Part shown: in pieces, positions 1-7,098 of the stretch | Layout of the letters: every line of letters begins with the position of its first letter | Numbering within the stretch: position 1 is the first letter of the stretch | DNA from: Mesorhizobium zhangyense | Lineage (GTDB): Bacteria > Pseudomonadota > Alphaproteobacteria > Rhizobiales > Rhizobiaceae | Direction of reading: 5' to 3' | Assembly (NCBI RefSeq): GCF_011045115.1 | Contig: NZ_JAAKZG010000005.1 | Span: 310,001-374,000 of the forward strand | Length of the DNA stretch: 64,000 bases | Made by a program: the position numbers and the translations under genes | The notes under the pieces: generated by a model | Database searches by the model: none | What the model was told of the DNA's origin: nothing | What the model saw: only the letters and a program-made list of their open reading frames with translations

Positions 1-149
1 AAGCCGGCATTTCGTAAAGTTGCCCGTGCTGTACGGATGTGGTCCGCCTTGACTTTTTGAATTTTGCGCTGTTCTGGCGTGAGCTTGCTTTTGAGTTTTT
101 TCGCTTTCTTTTGTTTAGTTCTACCCGGTTTTTGAGTATTCACTGCCAT
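1..149 (-). CDS. 5' part of an unknown basic protein, runs off the left edge
   Basis: An ATG at 149-147 opens a frame that stays open to base 1 (49 codons). The protein starts MAVNTQKPGRTKQ and is very rich in Lys and Arg with no hydrophobic stretch, so the visible part is a soluble, possibly nucleic-acid-binding N-terminus. It lies 20 bases downstream of the methyltransferase stop, on the same strand and with the same low GC, so the two probably form one transfer unit. By position it could be the cognate restriction endonuclease, but no family motif is visible in this fragment. AGGGG directly abuts the ATG, so the ribosome site is not well spaced and the start is uncertain. Confidence 0.55.
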   Translation of the reverse strand, partial: MAVNTQKPGRTKQKKAKKLKSKLTPEQRKIQKVKADHIRTARATLRNAG

Positions 150-169
150 CCCCTATTTACCGCCGTCCC

Positions 170-1237
170 CTATTCAGCAGCCCATTCCTCAGGAATGGTA
201 GCAACTTTTTCCCCTGATTTTGGTCTTCGTATAGGCACTCCCATGGGCCTTGTGACCAATTCGCCACTTTCCTGATCGGCAAGGCGCTTGCGTGCAATTT
301 CAATGTACTTTTCGCTTTTGTCTATTCCGATGCCAACGCGACCATGTTTTGCTGCGGCGATAACGGTTGTACCTACCCCGACAAAGGGGTCGAGGATTCT
401 ATCGCCCGGCTTGGTGAGTGCAAGAACACACCTTTCGACCAGTTCGCTAGGGAATGAGCATGGATGAATCGTCTTCTCAGGATGTCTTGCCTTGACGTTG
501 GGCAGATCCCATATCGGCTCATCCAGGAAAGCTTTGGTAGCATCAAAAGCCCAGAAATCGCTTGGGTTTTTTCCTTTCGGATTGCCACTAGGTTTCCCAG
601 CCCTATCCCCCTTGCTGGCAGCGTGCCGCTTTCCAGGGTAGAGCTGCGGAACGAGAACTGGCTCGAGATTGAAGTGGTAGCTGTCAGTTTTCGAGAACCA
701 CAAAAGCGTCTCATAGCGACCGGAAAATCTTCGTGTCGCATGAAGTCCAAAATTGAAATGCCAAATAATTCGATTTCTTAGTCTAAAACCCCGCTCATGT
801 ATCATTCCATAGAAATAGTAATCTAATGGATATACTTGCCCGTTATTAACATAATTTCCAACCTGCCAGCATATATGGCCGTCGTCTTTAATTTTTTTGC
901 AGGTTTTATCAACTATCGGCTCGAGCCAAGCTAGGTACTCTTTTAGAGTCAGGCGCTGATCTCGCTCATACTCCTTGCCTATGTTATAGGGCGGTGAAGT
1001 TATAGCAAGACTGCAAGAGGCGTCAGGCAACTGATCCAAGGCGGTGATTGCATCCCCTTCGATCAGTTGATGAAATGCAGTCAGACTGCCAGACCGTTTC
1101 GTTGTTTCCGGTACTGTCAACCTAGGCCCCCGATTCGTCGCAAACCTAGGCGTAAGCGAACGAAAAGGCGAATTCCAGTACAAATAGTTGACTGGTTCGT
1201 TTTGATAACAAGTTGTGGTAGTTGCCGTCCCCCTCAC
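170..1237 (-). CDS. Site-specific DNA methyltransferase, beta class (SPPY motif)
   Basis: The enzyme transfers a methyl group from S-adenosylmethionine to an exocyclic amino group of a DNA base. The catalytic motif TSPPYNIG is at residues 80-87, and the SAM-binding motif DPFVGVGTT is at about 283-291. The order catalytic-then-SAM defines the beta class, and SPPY rather than DPPY points to N4-cytosine over N6-adenine. The listed start is a GTG overlapping the SDR stop as GTGA. About 40 residues before the core look unconserved, so a start near the TTG at about residue 41 is possible. Local GC is about 37-45% in AT-rich lines, against more than 60% in its neighbours, which indicates recent transfer. 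Target specificity cannot be read from the sequence. Confidence 0.9.
   Translation of the reverse strand: MRGTATTTTCYQNEPVNYLYWNSPFRSLTPRFATNRGPRLTVPETTKRSGSLTAFHQLIEGDAITALDQLPDASCSLAITSPPYNIGKEYERDQRLTLKEYLAWLEPIVDKTCKKIKDDGHICWQVGNYVNNGQVYPLDYYFYGMIHERGFRLRNRIIWHFNFGLHATRRFSGRYETLLWFSKTDSYHFNLEPVLVPQLYPGKRHAASKGDRAGKPSGNPKGKNPSDFWAFDATKAFLDEPIWDLPNVKARHPEKTIHPCSFPSELVERCVLALTKPGDRILDPFVGVGTTVIAAAKHGRVGIGIDKSEKYIEIARKRLADQESGELVTRPMGVPIRRPKSGEKVATIPEEWAAE
1119..1151. repeat. Direct repeat AACCTAGGC around the methyltransferase 5' end
   Basis: AACCTAGGC occurs at 1119-1127 and again at 1143-1151, a 24-base period, each containing the palindrome CCTAGG. On the coding strand the repeats lie inside the unconserved N-terminal extension of the methyltransferase, next to a TTGACA at 1119-1114. 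They could be an operator for autoregulation if the true start is further in. This is an inference from position only. Confidence 0.35.
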
Positions 1238-2142
1238 CGATACCCCGTAGCATCCGCCGGCTTCCCCGCATCCTGCACCTCCGGCACATAGCGCCAGGCA
1301 TCAGGCCTTGAGCCGTCGAGGTCTATAAAACCGTAGACCTGCGCAAGGCCACCGCTGGAGAGCGACTGGCCGTTCCAGCGGGCGCGGTCGGGGTCGGCGG
1401 CGAGCGCTGCCACCGCACGGCCGACGAAGCGCGGGGTTTCGGAGATGATGAAGTGGGGGATGTTGGCGGTGGCGTCGCGCCAGTTTTCCTCCTTCACGCC
1501 GAACGCTTCCAGCATCATTTCGGAGCGCATCCAGCCCGGCGTGATCGCCACGGCCGTCGCGCCATGCGGCGCAAGATCCTTGGCGTGCGCCCAGGCCATG
1601 CGCAGCACGGAGGCCTTGCAGAGGTCGTAGAAGGGCGACAGGCGGTAGTGCTCGGCGTTGTACTCGGCGGTGCCGTCCGTCACCTCCACCAGCAGGCCGC
1701 CGGGCCGCTCGATCAGCAGGGGCAGGGCATGGTGCGCGGTGATCAGATGGGTGTCGATGGCCAGCCGCAGCATGCGCAGGCCGTTTTCCAGATCGTGGTC
1801 CCACACTGGCTTGTTCCATTCGAACAGCTTTTCGCCGCCCCACACGTCGTTGACCACTACGTCGAGCTGGCCCTGCTCAGTGCGGATGCGCGCTACGAGA
1901 TCGCGGACCTCTTCGGAAACCAGATGGTCGACGCGCACCGCGATGCCCTTGCCGCCGGCGGCGGTGACCAGCTCGGCGGTTTCCTCGATGGTTTCGGGCC
2001 GGGCATATTCGGATTGCTGCTCGCGCGTCGTGCGCCCGGTGACATAGACGGTTGCGCCCGTCGCCCCCAATTCCGTTGCAATGCCCCGGCCCGCACCGCG
2101 CGTGGCGCCGGCGACAAGGGCGACTTTTCCGGCAAGCGTCAT
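1234..2142 (-). CDS. SDR family NAD(P)-dependent oxidoreductase
   Basis: This is a 302-residue short-chain dehydrogenase. The Rossmann glycine motif GATRGAGRG is at residues 12-20 and the catalytic YxxxK pair is Y172/K176 (YDLCK). The usual NNAG motif is replaced by VNDVWG, as in some long SDRs, and the protein has about 50 extra residues beyond the core after the NWRD region. The substrate is unknown. It is divergent from a TetR regulator at 2233, with a 28-base palindrome between them, so it is probably that repressor's target. Its stop overlaps the GTG of the low-GC methyltransferase downstream, which looks like an insertion right at its 3' end. Confidence 0.9.
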   Translation of the reverse strand: MTLAGKVALVAGATRGAGRGIATELGATGATVYVTGRTTREQQSEYARPETIEETAELVTAAGGKGIAVRVDHLVSEEVRDLVARIRTEQGQLDVVVNDVWGGEKLFEWNKPVWDHDLENGLRMLRLAIDTHLITAHHALPLLIERPGGLLVEVTDGTAEYNAEHYRLSPFYDLCKASVLRMAWAHAKDLAPHGATAVAITPGWMRSEMMLEAFGVKEENWRDATANIPHFIISETPRFVGRAVAALAADPDRARWNGQSLSSGGLAQVYGFIDLDGSRPDAWRYVPEVQDAGKPADATGYR

Positions 2143-2194
2143 CGAACTCTCCTGTGATCAACCACCATCGGCACTGGCCTTTACGGCCGGAATT

Positions 2195-2222
2195 ATTTAT
2201 AAGTGAATATTCGTTTATAAAT
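2195..2222. promoter_or_regulatory. 28-base palindrome, probable TetR operator
   Basis: ATTTATAA at 2195-2202 pairs with TTATAAAT at 2215-2222, and GAATATTC at 2205-2212 is centred on the same point. Only the GT/GT dinucleotides between them break the symmetry (24 of 28 positions). It lies between a divergent SDR gene and a TetR gene, the normal place for an autoregulated operator. It covers the ATG at 2221, which argues that the TetR gene starts at 2233. Confidence 0.8.
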
Positions 2223-2232
2223 GGAAGTCAAG

Positions 2233-2802
2233 ATGCCCCGCCGCAAGATGCAGTCCGACGAGCAGGTGCTGGAAGCCGCGCTGAAAATCATCCACGAGCG
2301 CGGGCCGGAGGCGCTGACCTTCGACAGCCTCGGCCGCTCCTGTGGGCTTTCGCCGGCGACACTGGTGCAGCGTTTCGGCACCAAGGCGTCGCTGAAGCAG
2401 AAGGCGCTGCTGCATGCCTGGGACGGGCTGGACGACAAGACCGCGCGGCTCGCCGCCAGCGCCCCGAAGACGCCCGACGGCGCCATCGCGCTGCTGGTCG
2501 GGCTGTCGCAGGATTATGGTGGCATCGAAACCTATGCCGAGGGCCTGCTGGTGCTGCGCGAGGACCTGCGCGATCCAGCACTCCGGGCGCGCGGTGCTGC
2601 GTGGAAGGCGGCGCTGTCGGTAGCACTTGAGGATTGCTTTGCCGGCTTTCCCGATGCGCCTTCCGGCATCGGGCTGCTGATGGCCTCGCAATGGCAGGGC
2701 TCGTTGCTGTGGTGGGGCTTTGATCCGCAGGGCGGTGTGGCGAGTTTCGTCGAGGACGGCCTGAGGCACTTCGTCGGCGCCATCGTCACCGCCCGTCGGT
2801 GA
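2233..2802 (+). CDS. TetR/AcrR family transcriptional regulator
   Basis: The N-terminal helix-turn-helix is clear: ALTFDSLGRSCGLSPATLVQRFGTK at about residues 27-50 (in the 2233 reading) carries the TetR 'recognition then RF' pattern. The rest is the ligand-binding and dimerisation domain, which has no recognisable ligand signature. I prefer ATG 2233 (MPRRKMQ) over ATG 2221 because GGAAG sits 5 bases upstream of it and the palindromic operator runs through 2222. The gene is divergent from the SDR at 2142 and probably represses it and itself. It ends 16 bases from the convergent ECF gene. Confidence 0.9.
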   Translation: MPRRKMQSDEQVLEAALKIIHERGPEALTFDSLGRSCGLSPATLVQRFGTKASLKQKALLHAWDGLDDKTARLAASAPKTPDGAIALLVGLSQDYGGIETYAEGLLVLREDLRDPALRARGAAWKAALSVALEDCFAGFPDAPSGIGLLMASQWQGSLLWWGFDPQGGVASFVEDGLRHFVGAIVTARR

Positions 2803-2817
2803 CGATGGCGGTTGCCC

Positions 2818-3690
2818 TCAATCGAGCGATGTCACGCCGAGCCGGGCGAGATGGTCCGGGTCGGCGATGGCATCGATGGCGGTGATCCTGCCGTCTGCGA
2901 TGGTCAGGCGCAGCGCAACGCGCAGCTGTCCGCCGACGACGACCTGAACCCCGACGCCGCCGTCGACCAGCGCCGTCTGCGCGCCCTGGGCGCGTCCATT
3001 GAAGGTGGCGGCCACGGCCTGCGCGCCGCGGATCTCGGCCTGCGATCCCATGCGCGCGGCGGTCGGGTCGGCGCGGAAGACGACGTCGGGGGCAAGCATG
3101 GTCAGCAGCGCCTGGAAATCGCCGCTGCGCGAGGCGGCGAGGAAAGCGTCGACGATTTCGCGTTGCCGGCTGCGGTCGGTTTCAGCCTTGGCATCCGCGC
3201 CTTGCACGCGCCGGCGGGCGCGGCTGGCCAGTTGCCGCGACGCTTCCGGCGTGCGCCCGACGATGGGCGCGATCTCGTCGAAGGGCAGGTCGAACATGTC
3301 GTGCAGCACGAAGGCGACGCGCTCGGCCGGCGCCAGCGTCTGCAACACCACCAGCAGTGCGATGCCGATCGAGTCGGCCATGATCGCCTCGCGTTCGAGA
3401 TCGGCCGAAGTGTCCGGTATGGCTATCGGCGCGGAGCCATCCACCTCCAGCGGTTCCTCGCGCCGCGATTTGCGCGAGCGCAGCATGTCGAGGCAGATGC
3501 GCGCCACCACCGTCGTCAGCCAGCCGCCGAGATTTTCCACCGCGCCGGCATCGGAGCGGGTGAGCCGCAGCCAGGCTTCCTGCACTGCGTCGTCTGCCTC
3601 GTTCTGCGAGCCAAGCATGCGGTAGGCAACTGCCCGCAGATGGGCGCGATTTGCCTCGAAGCGATCAGCCAGAAATTTTTCTTCGGTCAT
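2818..3690 (-). CDS. sigJ: ECF sigma factor with SnoaL-like C-terminal domain (ECF41/SigJ type)
   Basis: Sigma region 2 is at about residues 8-75 (AVAYRMLGSQNEADDAVQEAWLR ends it), region 4 is at about 110-165 (APIVGRTPEASRQLASRARRR), and residues 175-290 form a SnoaL/NTF2-like domain. In the ECF41 group that fused domain controls the sigma factor in place of a separate anti-sigma factor. The divergent carboxymuconolactone decarboxylase at 3808 is the classic partner of this group. GGAGGAAAC lies 8 bases before the ATG at 3690. The gene is convergent with the TetR gene to its left. The inducing signal is not evident. Confidence 0.92.
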   Translation of the reverse strand: MTEEKFLADRFEANRAHLRAVAYRMLGSQNEADDAVQEAWLRLTRSDAGAVENLGGWLTTVVARICLDMLRSRKSRREEPLEVDGSAPIAIPDTSADLEREAIMADSIGIALLVVLQTLAPAERVAFVLHDMFDLPFDEIAPIVGRTPEASRQLASRARRRVQGADAKAETDRSRQREIVDAFLAASRSGDFQALLTMLAPDVVFRADPTAARMGSQAEIRGAQAVAATFNGRAQGAQTALVDGGVGVQVVVGGQLRVALRLTIADGRITAIDAIADPDHLARLGVTSLD

Positions 3691-3691
3691 C

Positions 3692-3718
3692 TGTCACGTT
3701 TCCTCCTTGCGGTCCGTC
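3692..3718 (+). promoter_or_regulatory. Candidate ECF41 promoter for the CMD gene
   Basis: TGTCACG at 3692-3698 and CGTC at 3715-3718 are separated by 16 bases. The published ECF41 target promoter has TGTCACA and CGTC elements, so this matches 6 of 7 and 4 of 4. It faces the CMD gene 90 bases downstream. It also covers the Shine-Dalgarno of the sigma-factor gene on the other strand. Confidence 0.6.
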
Positions 3719-3807
3719 ATGGCCATGACGAACGAAACCCGGCCAATGTGACGAGACGGTCCGGGCCCGTCAGATCGAAGCGCAAAAGACACTAGAGGAG
3801 ACCGACA

Positions 3808-4263
3808 ATGCAATCCCGTATGAAGAACCCGGCAGCGATCATCCCCAATGCCATGCAGGCCATTCTGGCGCTCAAGGCAGCGACGGAAAAGGGCGACGTG
3901 CCGGCCAAGACGCTGGAACTCGCACATCTGCGCGCCAGCCAGATCAATGGCTGCGGCCTTTGCGTCGACATGGGCGCGAAATCGGCCAAGAAGGCGGGCG
4001 AGACGGACGAGCGGCTATTTGCCGTCGCGGCCTGGCGCGACGCGCCCTATTTCACCGATTCTGAGCGCGCAGCACTCGCGCTCACCGAAGCCGTCACGCG
4101 GCTCAGTGACCGGGCAGATCCGGTGCCGGACGACATCTGGGAAGAGGCCGCCCGTCACTATGACGAGCGGGCGCTGTCGGCGCTGATCCTGTCGATCGCC
4201 ACCACCAACGTCTTCAACCGCCTCAACGTGACGACGCGGCAGATCGCCGGGTCGTGGGGCTGA
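3808..4263 (+). CDS. Carboxymuconolactone decarboxylase family protein (AhpD-like)
   Basis: This is a 151-residue all-helical CMD-fold protein. HLRASQINGCGLC at residues 40-52 carries the conserved His upstream and the redox pair C49-x-x-C52 typical of AhpD-like peroxidase partners. Such proteins sit next to ECF41 sigma factors and are their main direct target, so a role in peroxide or electrophile stress is likely but unproven here. A good ribosome site (GAGGAG) precedes the ATG. The gene ends 9 bases from the convergent methyltransferase gene. Confidence 0.9.
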   Translation: MQSRMKNPAAIIPNAMQAILALKAATEKGDVPAKTLELAHLRASQINGCGLCVDMGAKSAKKAGETDERLFAVAAWRDAPYFTDSERAALALTEAVTRLSDRADPVPDDIWEEAARHYDERALSALILSIATTNVFNRLNVTTRQIAGSWG

Positions 4264-4272
4264 CTGGTTGGC

Positions 4273-4974
4273 CTAGGCGTAGCCCACCCAGCCCCTGAAG
4301 CTCAGCCCTGCATAAAACAGGCTGATGCCCGAGAAGCCGGCGTCGCGCAACATCGCCTCGTCTTCCTCGGGCGACAGAATGGACAGCCTGGTGCCGATCG
4401 CCCGCCGGGCGTTCTCTGCGTTGGCGGGGTCGCTTCCACCGAATGCAATGTGGCGGTCAATCCACATCGACCGCTCGGGTTCAGTCTGCGGAAAGCTGAT
4501 GTGAGCGACGACGAAGGGTGCGCCCGGTGCCAGGCGGCGGTGAATCTGCCGGAGTGTCTCGATGCGCTGGTCGCGGGGAACGAAATGGAGCGTCAGCAGG
4601 CAGGCGGCGCCGTCGAACGGTCCTCCCGGCGCGGCATCGATGTAGCCCTCGTGAAGGCGCATGCGCTCGGCGTGCGGCCCCACGATCTGCTCGGCCACCC
4701 GAAGCATATCGGCCGACGGGTCGACGCCGTCGAACGTCCAGCCGGGATGATCGTCGGCGAGAGCCTTCAACTCAAGGCCGCCGCCCGCCCCGAGGACCAG
4801 AACGCGGCCGTCCGAGGGGACACGCTCCGAAAGGAGCATCGAAGTCATGCGATGCAGGCCGGCGAAGCCGGGCACCTGACGCGGCGGCCCCTCCGCATAG
4901 GAACGCGCATGGGCGGCGTTGAAAGCGGCTGCATCTCTTTCGGGTACGCTAGGGAGATCGTCGTTTCTAGTCAT
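4273..4974 (-). CDS. Class I SAM-dependent methyltransferase
   Basis: The 233-residue protein has a Rossmann methyltransferase core. VLVLGAGGGLELKAL (about residues 58-72) is motif I and DGVDPSADML (about 81-90) is the acidic loop that binds the SAM ribose. LLTLHFVPRDQRIETLRQIHRRLAPG is the motif-III region seen in the UbiE/Methyltransf_11 type. The substrate cannot be predicted. A short inverted repeat, GTAAC-N7-GTTAC (4975-4991), directly precedes the start codon and might be a small operator. No regulator gene lies beside it. Confidence 0.85.
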   Translation of the reverse strand: MTRNDDLPSVPERDAAAFNAAHARSYAEGPPRQVPGFAGLHRMTSMLLSERVPSDGRVLVLGAGGGLELKALADDHPGWTFDGVDPSADMLRVAEQIVGPHAERMRLHEGYIDAAPGGPFDGAACLLTLHFVPRDQRIETLRQIHRRLAPGAPFVVAHISFPQTEPERSMWIDRHIAFGGSDPANAENARRAIGTRLSILSPEEDEAMLRDAGFSGISLFYAGLSFRGWVGYA

Positions 4975-5162
4975 GTAACTTTTATTGTTACGTTTAGTAT
5001 CTCGATGTCAAGCTCAGAGCCGATCCCGAGCCGCTTAAGGCCCTGAAACCACACGCTCCAACACCGCAAATTTGATCGGTTCGTGATTGTCCCAGCCCCG
5101 TCATCATCACAGTTGTAGCACCATCGGGGCGCAATCTTTGCCTACATCAGGAGGTAAGGACT

Positions 5163-5462
5163 ATGCGTATGGCCTTGCTACTTTCACTGGGCCTGTTGGC
5201 ACCGCTGGCGGGCTGCGTAACGGAAGATGTCTACGGACCCGGCTACGCCGCCTACGCGCCACTGGGCTACTATGACGGCTACGACGGCTTTGCATTCGAC
5301 GGCGGAGTCCGCTGCGGCTGGCGCTGCCACCACATGCCACCACCGCCGCATCATCATGGCTCGGGTTTCCCCGGCCATGCGTTCCCGGCCTTTTCGACAG
5401 GCGGCTCCCAGGGCATGCATGGCGGCGGCCGCATGCCGATCATGCCCGTGGGCCGTCGCTAG
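5163..5462 (+). CDS. Small His/Gly-rich lipoprotein
   Basis: The protein is 99 residues. The N-terminus MRMALLLSLGLLAPLAGC is a type II signal peptide with lipobox LAGC, so it should be lipid-anchored at Cys18. The mature part is unusual: many Tyr and Gly residues, then a PPPPHHHGSGFPGH segment with clustered His, and Met- and Gly-rich tail. Metal binding is possible from the His and Met content but is an inference. It is preceded by AGGAGGTAAGG, a strong ribosome site. I do not recognise a family. Confidence 0.75.
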   Translation: MRMALLLSLGLLAPLAGCVTEDVYGPGYAAYAPLGYYDGYDGFAFDGGVRCGWRCHHMPPPPHHHGSGFPGHAFPAFSTGGSQGMHGGGRMPIMPVGRR

Positions 5463-5532
5463 AACGTCGTGCCGAGAAAGCGCGAAAAGATAGCCTGAAC
5501 GGTTCGAGGTTTAAAGGCATCGCTTGACTTAT

Positions 5533-5580
5533 CCATATCTCGGCGGTTATTGATTTCAATCAATAGCCAGAGAGTTATGG
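5533..5580. promoter_or_regulatory. Large dyad upstream of ArsR, probable operator
   Basis: TATTGATT (5548-5555) and AATCAATA (5558-5565) form a perfect 8+2+8 palindrome. A second pair on the same centre, CCATA at 5533-5537 and TATGG at 5576-5580, extends the symmetry to 48 bases (18 of 24 pairs match). It lies just upstream of the ArsR gene and reaches its start codon, which suits an autorepressor site. Confidence 0.75.
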
Positions 5581-5910
5581 ATGGCGATGACGCAGCCCCA
5601 CGATGTCCTTTTCAGAACGCTCGCCGATCCGACGCGGCGGGCCATCTTTGAGCGGCTGTGCCGCGACGGAGCCCAGACGGTGGTCGCCCTGACGGCCCAG
5701 GCCGGAGTCTCGCAACCTGCCGTATCAAAGCATCTCGGGGTTCTGAAGCGGGCCGGGCTGGTGCACGACCGCCACGAAGGCCGCCAGACGCATTACAGCG
5801 CGCAGCTCGGCGCCCTGGCCCCGTTGATCGACTGGACAAACCAGATGGGCGGGTTTTGGCAAGACCGGTTCGACGATTTGGAAGACCTGCTCAAAAGGAT
5901 GGATCAATGA
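5581..5910 (+). CDS. ArsR family winged-helix regulator
   Basis: This 109-residue protein is almost entirely a winged helix: FRTLADPTRRAIFERL at the start, VVALTAQAGVSQPAVSKHLGVLKRAGLV as helix-turn-helix, and a wing DRHEGRQTHYS. It has no cysteine pair for metal sensing. It belongs to the SdpR/YgaV-like ArsR group that is co-transcribed with AHSA1 proteins. Its stop overlaps the start of the next gene as ATGA. The 48-base dyad in front of it is the likely autoregulatory site. Confidence 0.92.
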   Translation: MAMTQPHDVLFRTLADPTRRAIFERLCRDGAQTVVALTAQAGVSQPAVSKHLGVLKRAGLVHDRHEGRQTHYSAQLGALAPLIDWTNQMGGFWQDRFDDLEDLLKRMDQ

Positions 5911-6317
5911 GTAATACAGCGATCGAAACACTCTCCGTCATTGTCGAACGGGAGGTGCCTTTTGCGCCGGAAAAGATCTGGCGCGCGCTCACCCAGCCGC
6001 ACCTCATCGAGGAGTGGCTGATGAAGAACGATTTCAAGCCGGTTCTGGATCACCGTTTCAATCTCAGCGCAGACTGGGGCAGCGTGGATTGTCGAGTACA
6101 GACAGTCGAGCCGAACAGGAAGCTGTCCTACACCTGGGAGACCAAGGATCTCGAAAGCGTCGTTACATGGTCGCTCATTCCGACGAGCACGGGGACGCGC
6201 CTGCGCATGGAGCAGACAGGCTTCCGGCCGGATCAGCAGCCTTACTACCGGGGCGCCACGGTTGGCTGGCAAAGGTTCTTTGCAGCCCTGGAGCAGGTCC
6301 TGGCACGGCCCGATTGA
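5907..6317 (+). CDS. SRPBCC/AHSA1 family protein
   Basis: The 136-residue protein opens with VEREVPFAPEKIWRALTQPHLIEEWLM, the standard beginning of an activator-of-Hsp90-ATPase-like START-fold domain. These domains form a hydrophobic ligand cavity, and the ligand is unknown. The start ATG overlaps the ArsR stop by four bases (ATGA), so the two are translationally coupled. This pairing of ArsR with AHSA1 is very common in alphaproteobacteria and in many cases acts as a small sensing or detoxification unit. Confidence 0.9.
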   Translation: MSNTAIETLSVIVEREVPFAPEKIWRALTQPHLIEEWLMKNDFKPVLDHRFNLSADWGSVDCRVQTVEPNRKLSYTWETKDLESVVTWSLIPTSTGTRLRMEQTGFRPDQQPYYRGATVGWQRFFAALEQVLARPD

Positions 6318-6357
6318 AGCGCGCTGCCAAGCTTTACCCATGTGAAAGGAGGATCTC

Positions 6358-6588
6358 ATGAAGTGGAATTTTTGGATTCGGCAGCTCCACCGCTGGACGT
6401 CGATCATCTTCACGGTGATCGTCGCCGCCATCTTCATCGCATTGGGCGTGGGGAAGGAGCCCGTCCAGTGGGTGTATTTCCTGCCGCTGTTCCCGCTCGC
6501 CTTGCTCCTGCTCACCGGGCTGTACTTGTTCGCGCTGCCCTATGCCGTCAGATGGCGCAGTGGCCAAGGCACCGCCGGCGAGGCGTGA
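6358..6588 (+). CDS. Small two-helix membrane protein
   Basis: The 76-residue protein has two predicted membrane segments, WTSIIFTVIVAAIFIALGV and FLPLFPLALLLLTGLYLFAL, joined by a short polar loop. The N-terminus MKWNFWIRQLHRWTS resembles the first helix of PepSY-associated proteins. AAAGGAGGATCTC gives a strong ribosome site before ATG 6358. It lies between the AHSA1 and DUF1801 genes with short gaps, so it probably belongs to the ArsR operon. Its function is unknown. Confidence 0.75.
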   Translation: MKWNFWIRQLHRWTSIIFTVIVAAIFIALGVGKEPVQWVYFLPLFPLALLLLTGLYLFALPYAVRWRSGQGTAGEA

Positions 6589-6593
6589 ACATA

Positions 6594-7073
6594 ATGGCCG
6601 ATGAAAAGTCCGGCACATCGCCGAAGGCACCCGCCAAGCCGCGAAAACCCGTACCAAAGCCGGGGCCCAGCAAGGTCGTGCTTCTTTCCGGCGGCAACCC
6701 GCAGATCGCCAAGGGATACGGAGACGCCCCGGTGCAGGCCTATATAGCGGCCATGCCGGGCTGGAAAAGCGACCTTGGGCGGCGTCTCGACGCGCTCATC
6801 GAACGCATCGTCCCCGGCGTCAGCAAGGCCGTCAAATGGAACTCGCCTTTCTACGGCGTCGAGAGCGGAAACTGGTTTCTCAGCTTTCACTGCATGACCA
6901 GGTACATCAAGGTCGCCTTCTTTAAAGGCGCTGCCCTGCATCCTCTTCCGCCCGGCACGTCCAAGCAGAAGGATGTGCGCTATCTCGACATCCACGAGGA
7001 CGACCCGTTCGACGAGGCCCGGTTCGCCGACTGGGTGAAGCAGGCCAGCCAGTTGCCCGGCGAACGAATGTGA
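6594..7073 (+). CDS. DUF1801 (YdhG-like) domain protein
   Basis: ATG 6594 gives a 159-residue protein. The first 40 residues are a Lys/Pro/Ala-rich tail, followed by a DUF1801 domain. Its marks are YIAAMPGWKSDLGRRLDALIE, VSKAVKWNSPFYGVE and a C-terminal RYLDIHEDDPFDE. The fold is YdhG-like and its biochemistry is not established. It follows the two-helix membrane protein by 5 bases, which suggests an operon starting at the ArsR gene. DUF1801 and AHSA1 proteins are frequently neighbours, consistent with this arrangement. Confidence 0.88.
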   Translation: MADEKSGTSPKAPAKPRKPVPKPGPSKVVLLSGGNPQIAKGYGDAPVQAYIAAMPGWKSDLGRRLDALIERIVPGVSKAVKWNSPFYGVESGNWFLSFHCMTRYIKVAFFKGAALHPLPPGTSKQKDVRYLDIHEDDPFDEARFADWVKQASQLPGERM

Positions 7074-7098
7074 GCGGCAGAGGCGGGCACCGCAGCTC

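Noticed and set aside
4975-4991. GTAAC-N7-GTTAC as operator
   Set aside because: Only five paired bases and no regulator gene beside it; mentioned under the methyltransferase only.
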